The notes under the pieces were generated by a model. The model saw only the letters and a program-made list of their open reading frames with translations. It had not been told where the DNA came from and made no database searches. Both the position numbers and the translations under genes were made by a program. Shown one piece after another: positions 5,944 through 6,301 of a stretch of DNA of 6,301 nucleotides. Source of the DNA: Planctomycetia bacterium (GTDB taxonomy: Bacteria; Planctomycetota; Planctomycetia; Pirellulales; UBA1268); NCBI GenBank assembly GCA_009923125.1, contig RFUD01000149.1, forward strand, positions 1 to 6,301, in the 5' to 3' direction. How positions within the stretch are numbered: the stretch's first letter is position 1; the number at the start of each line of letters is the position of its first letter.

Positions 5944-6301
5944 CCGACCGCCATCCGTATCGCCGGCTGCGCATCGCCGCCATCGCATGCGGCGCCGTCG
6001 TGCTCGCCTCCTGCAAATCGCTGACGGCGCCCGCCGTCCTTCCGGGGCTCGCGCTCGTCGCCCACGAGCCTGCCGGCGGCGCCGCCTGCGAGACGTGCGG
6101 CCCGCGCGGCGGGATGACGTCCGCGCGGCCCATGCGTTCCGCACACCCGGCCTGCGGCGTGGGGGCTTGCCCGGCTCCGGCGTGCCCGCCCCCCGTGTGC
6201 CTGCCACCGCCTGCGGTGCCGGTCGTGGGGCCCTGTCTCGTCTGCGACGGCGACGATCACGGCAAGCCGGCACGGCCCACGCGGCGCGGCGGCCTCAGGA
6301 A
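5940..6301 (+). CDS. Cys-rich lipoprotein, third gene of the operon (partial, 3' end outside window)
   Basis: The frame starts with an ATG overlapping the previous stop (ATGA) and stays open to the window edge, giving at least 120 residues. R8, R9 and R11 precede a hydrophobic core (12-24) and the lipobox LASC with Cys25, followed by Lys26, which suggests a lipoprotein sorted away from the inner membrane. The mature part is unusually rich in Cys and Pro: CETC (50-53), C72, C77, C82 and C87 at exact five-residue intervals in a Pro/Ala-rich stretch, and CLVC (99-102) followed by DGDDH. The CxxC pairs could hold a metal or form disulfides; the sequence does not decide. The related domain of the two upstream proteins is not seen in the visible part. 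Coupling, strand and export signal support it as a real gene of the same operon despite the missing end. Confidence 0.72.
   Translation, partial: MTDRHPYRRLRIAAIACGAVVLASCKSLTAPAVLPGLALVAHEPAGGAACETCGPRGGMTSARPMRSAHPACGVGACPAPACPPPVCLPPPAVPVVGPCLVCDGDDHGKPARPTRRGGLR

Noticed and set aside
5251..6273. Long minus-strand open frames (340 and 218 codons) opposite the last two operon genes
   Set aside because: Arg/Gly-rich composition without motifs. The plus strand has coupled starts, two export signals and the shared domain.

Overview
This is a very GC-rich, gene-dense 6.3 kb piece of bacterial chromosome. Few genes have Shine-Dalgarno sites, and several encode lipoprotein or secreted proteins rich in Gly, Pro and Ala. 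That style, together with the character of the envelope proteins, suggests a planctomycete (Pirellulales-like). This is an inference from protein style; no marker gene in the window proves it. No RNA genes, mobile elements, CRISPR arrays or tRNAs were seen.

Layout. (1) 1-118 (+): C-terminal 38 codons of an unidentified gene, followed by a hairpin at 146-177. (2) 195-1115 (+): ZIP-family metal transporter with a histidine-rich loop. (3) 1120-1671 (-): small four-helix membrane protein of unknown function, converging on the ZIP gene with only 4 bp between the stop codons. (4) 1767-2864 (+): PdxA-family dehydrogenase, divergent from gene 3 across a 95 bp spacer. (5) 2821-3852 (-): exported protein resembling the LolA fold, whose 3' end overlaps that of the pdxA-like gene by 44 bp. 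(6) A 136 bp divergent spacer with two inverted repeats. (7) 3989-5263, 5263-5943 and 5940-6301+ (+): three tightly overlapping genes for a lipoprotein, a secreted protein and a Cys-rich lipoprotein that runs off the window.

How the genes fit together. Genes 2-5 are mostly single units in alternating orientation: metal uptake or transport, a membrane protein, and a vitamin B6 or sugar-acid type dehydrogenase. The right-hand half is an envelope module: a LolA-like exported protein divergent from a translationally coupled three-gene run in which every product carries an export signal. The first two proteins of that run share a collinear domain of about 150 residues (GP-[DE]-G, YRL-[KR], EL-[YF]-PT, VVY and GN motifs with nearly constant spacing), so they look like products of an old tandem duplication. 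This uncharacterised envelope operon is the most interesting item in the window. Its function cannot be read from the sequence.
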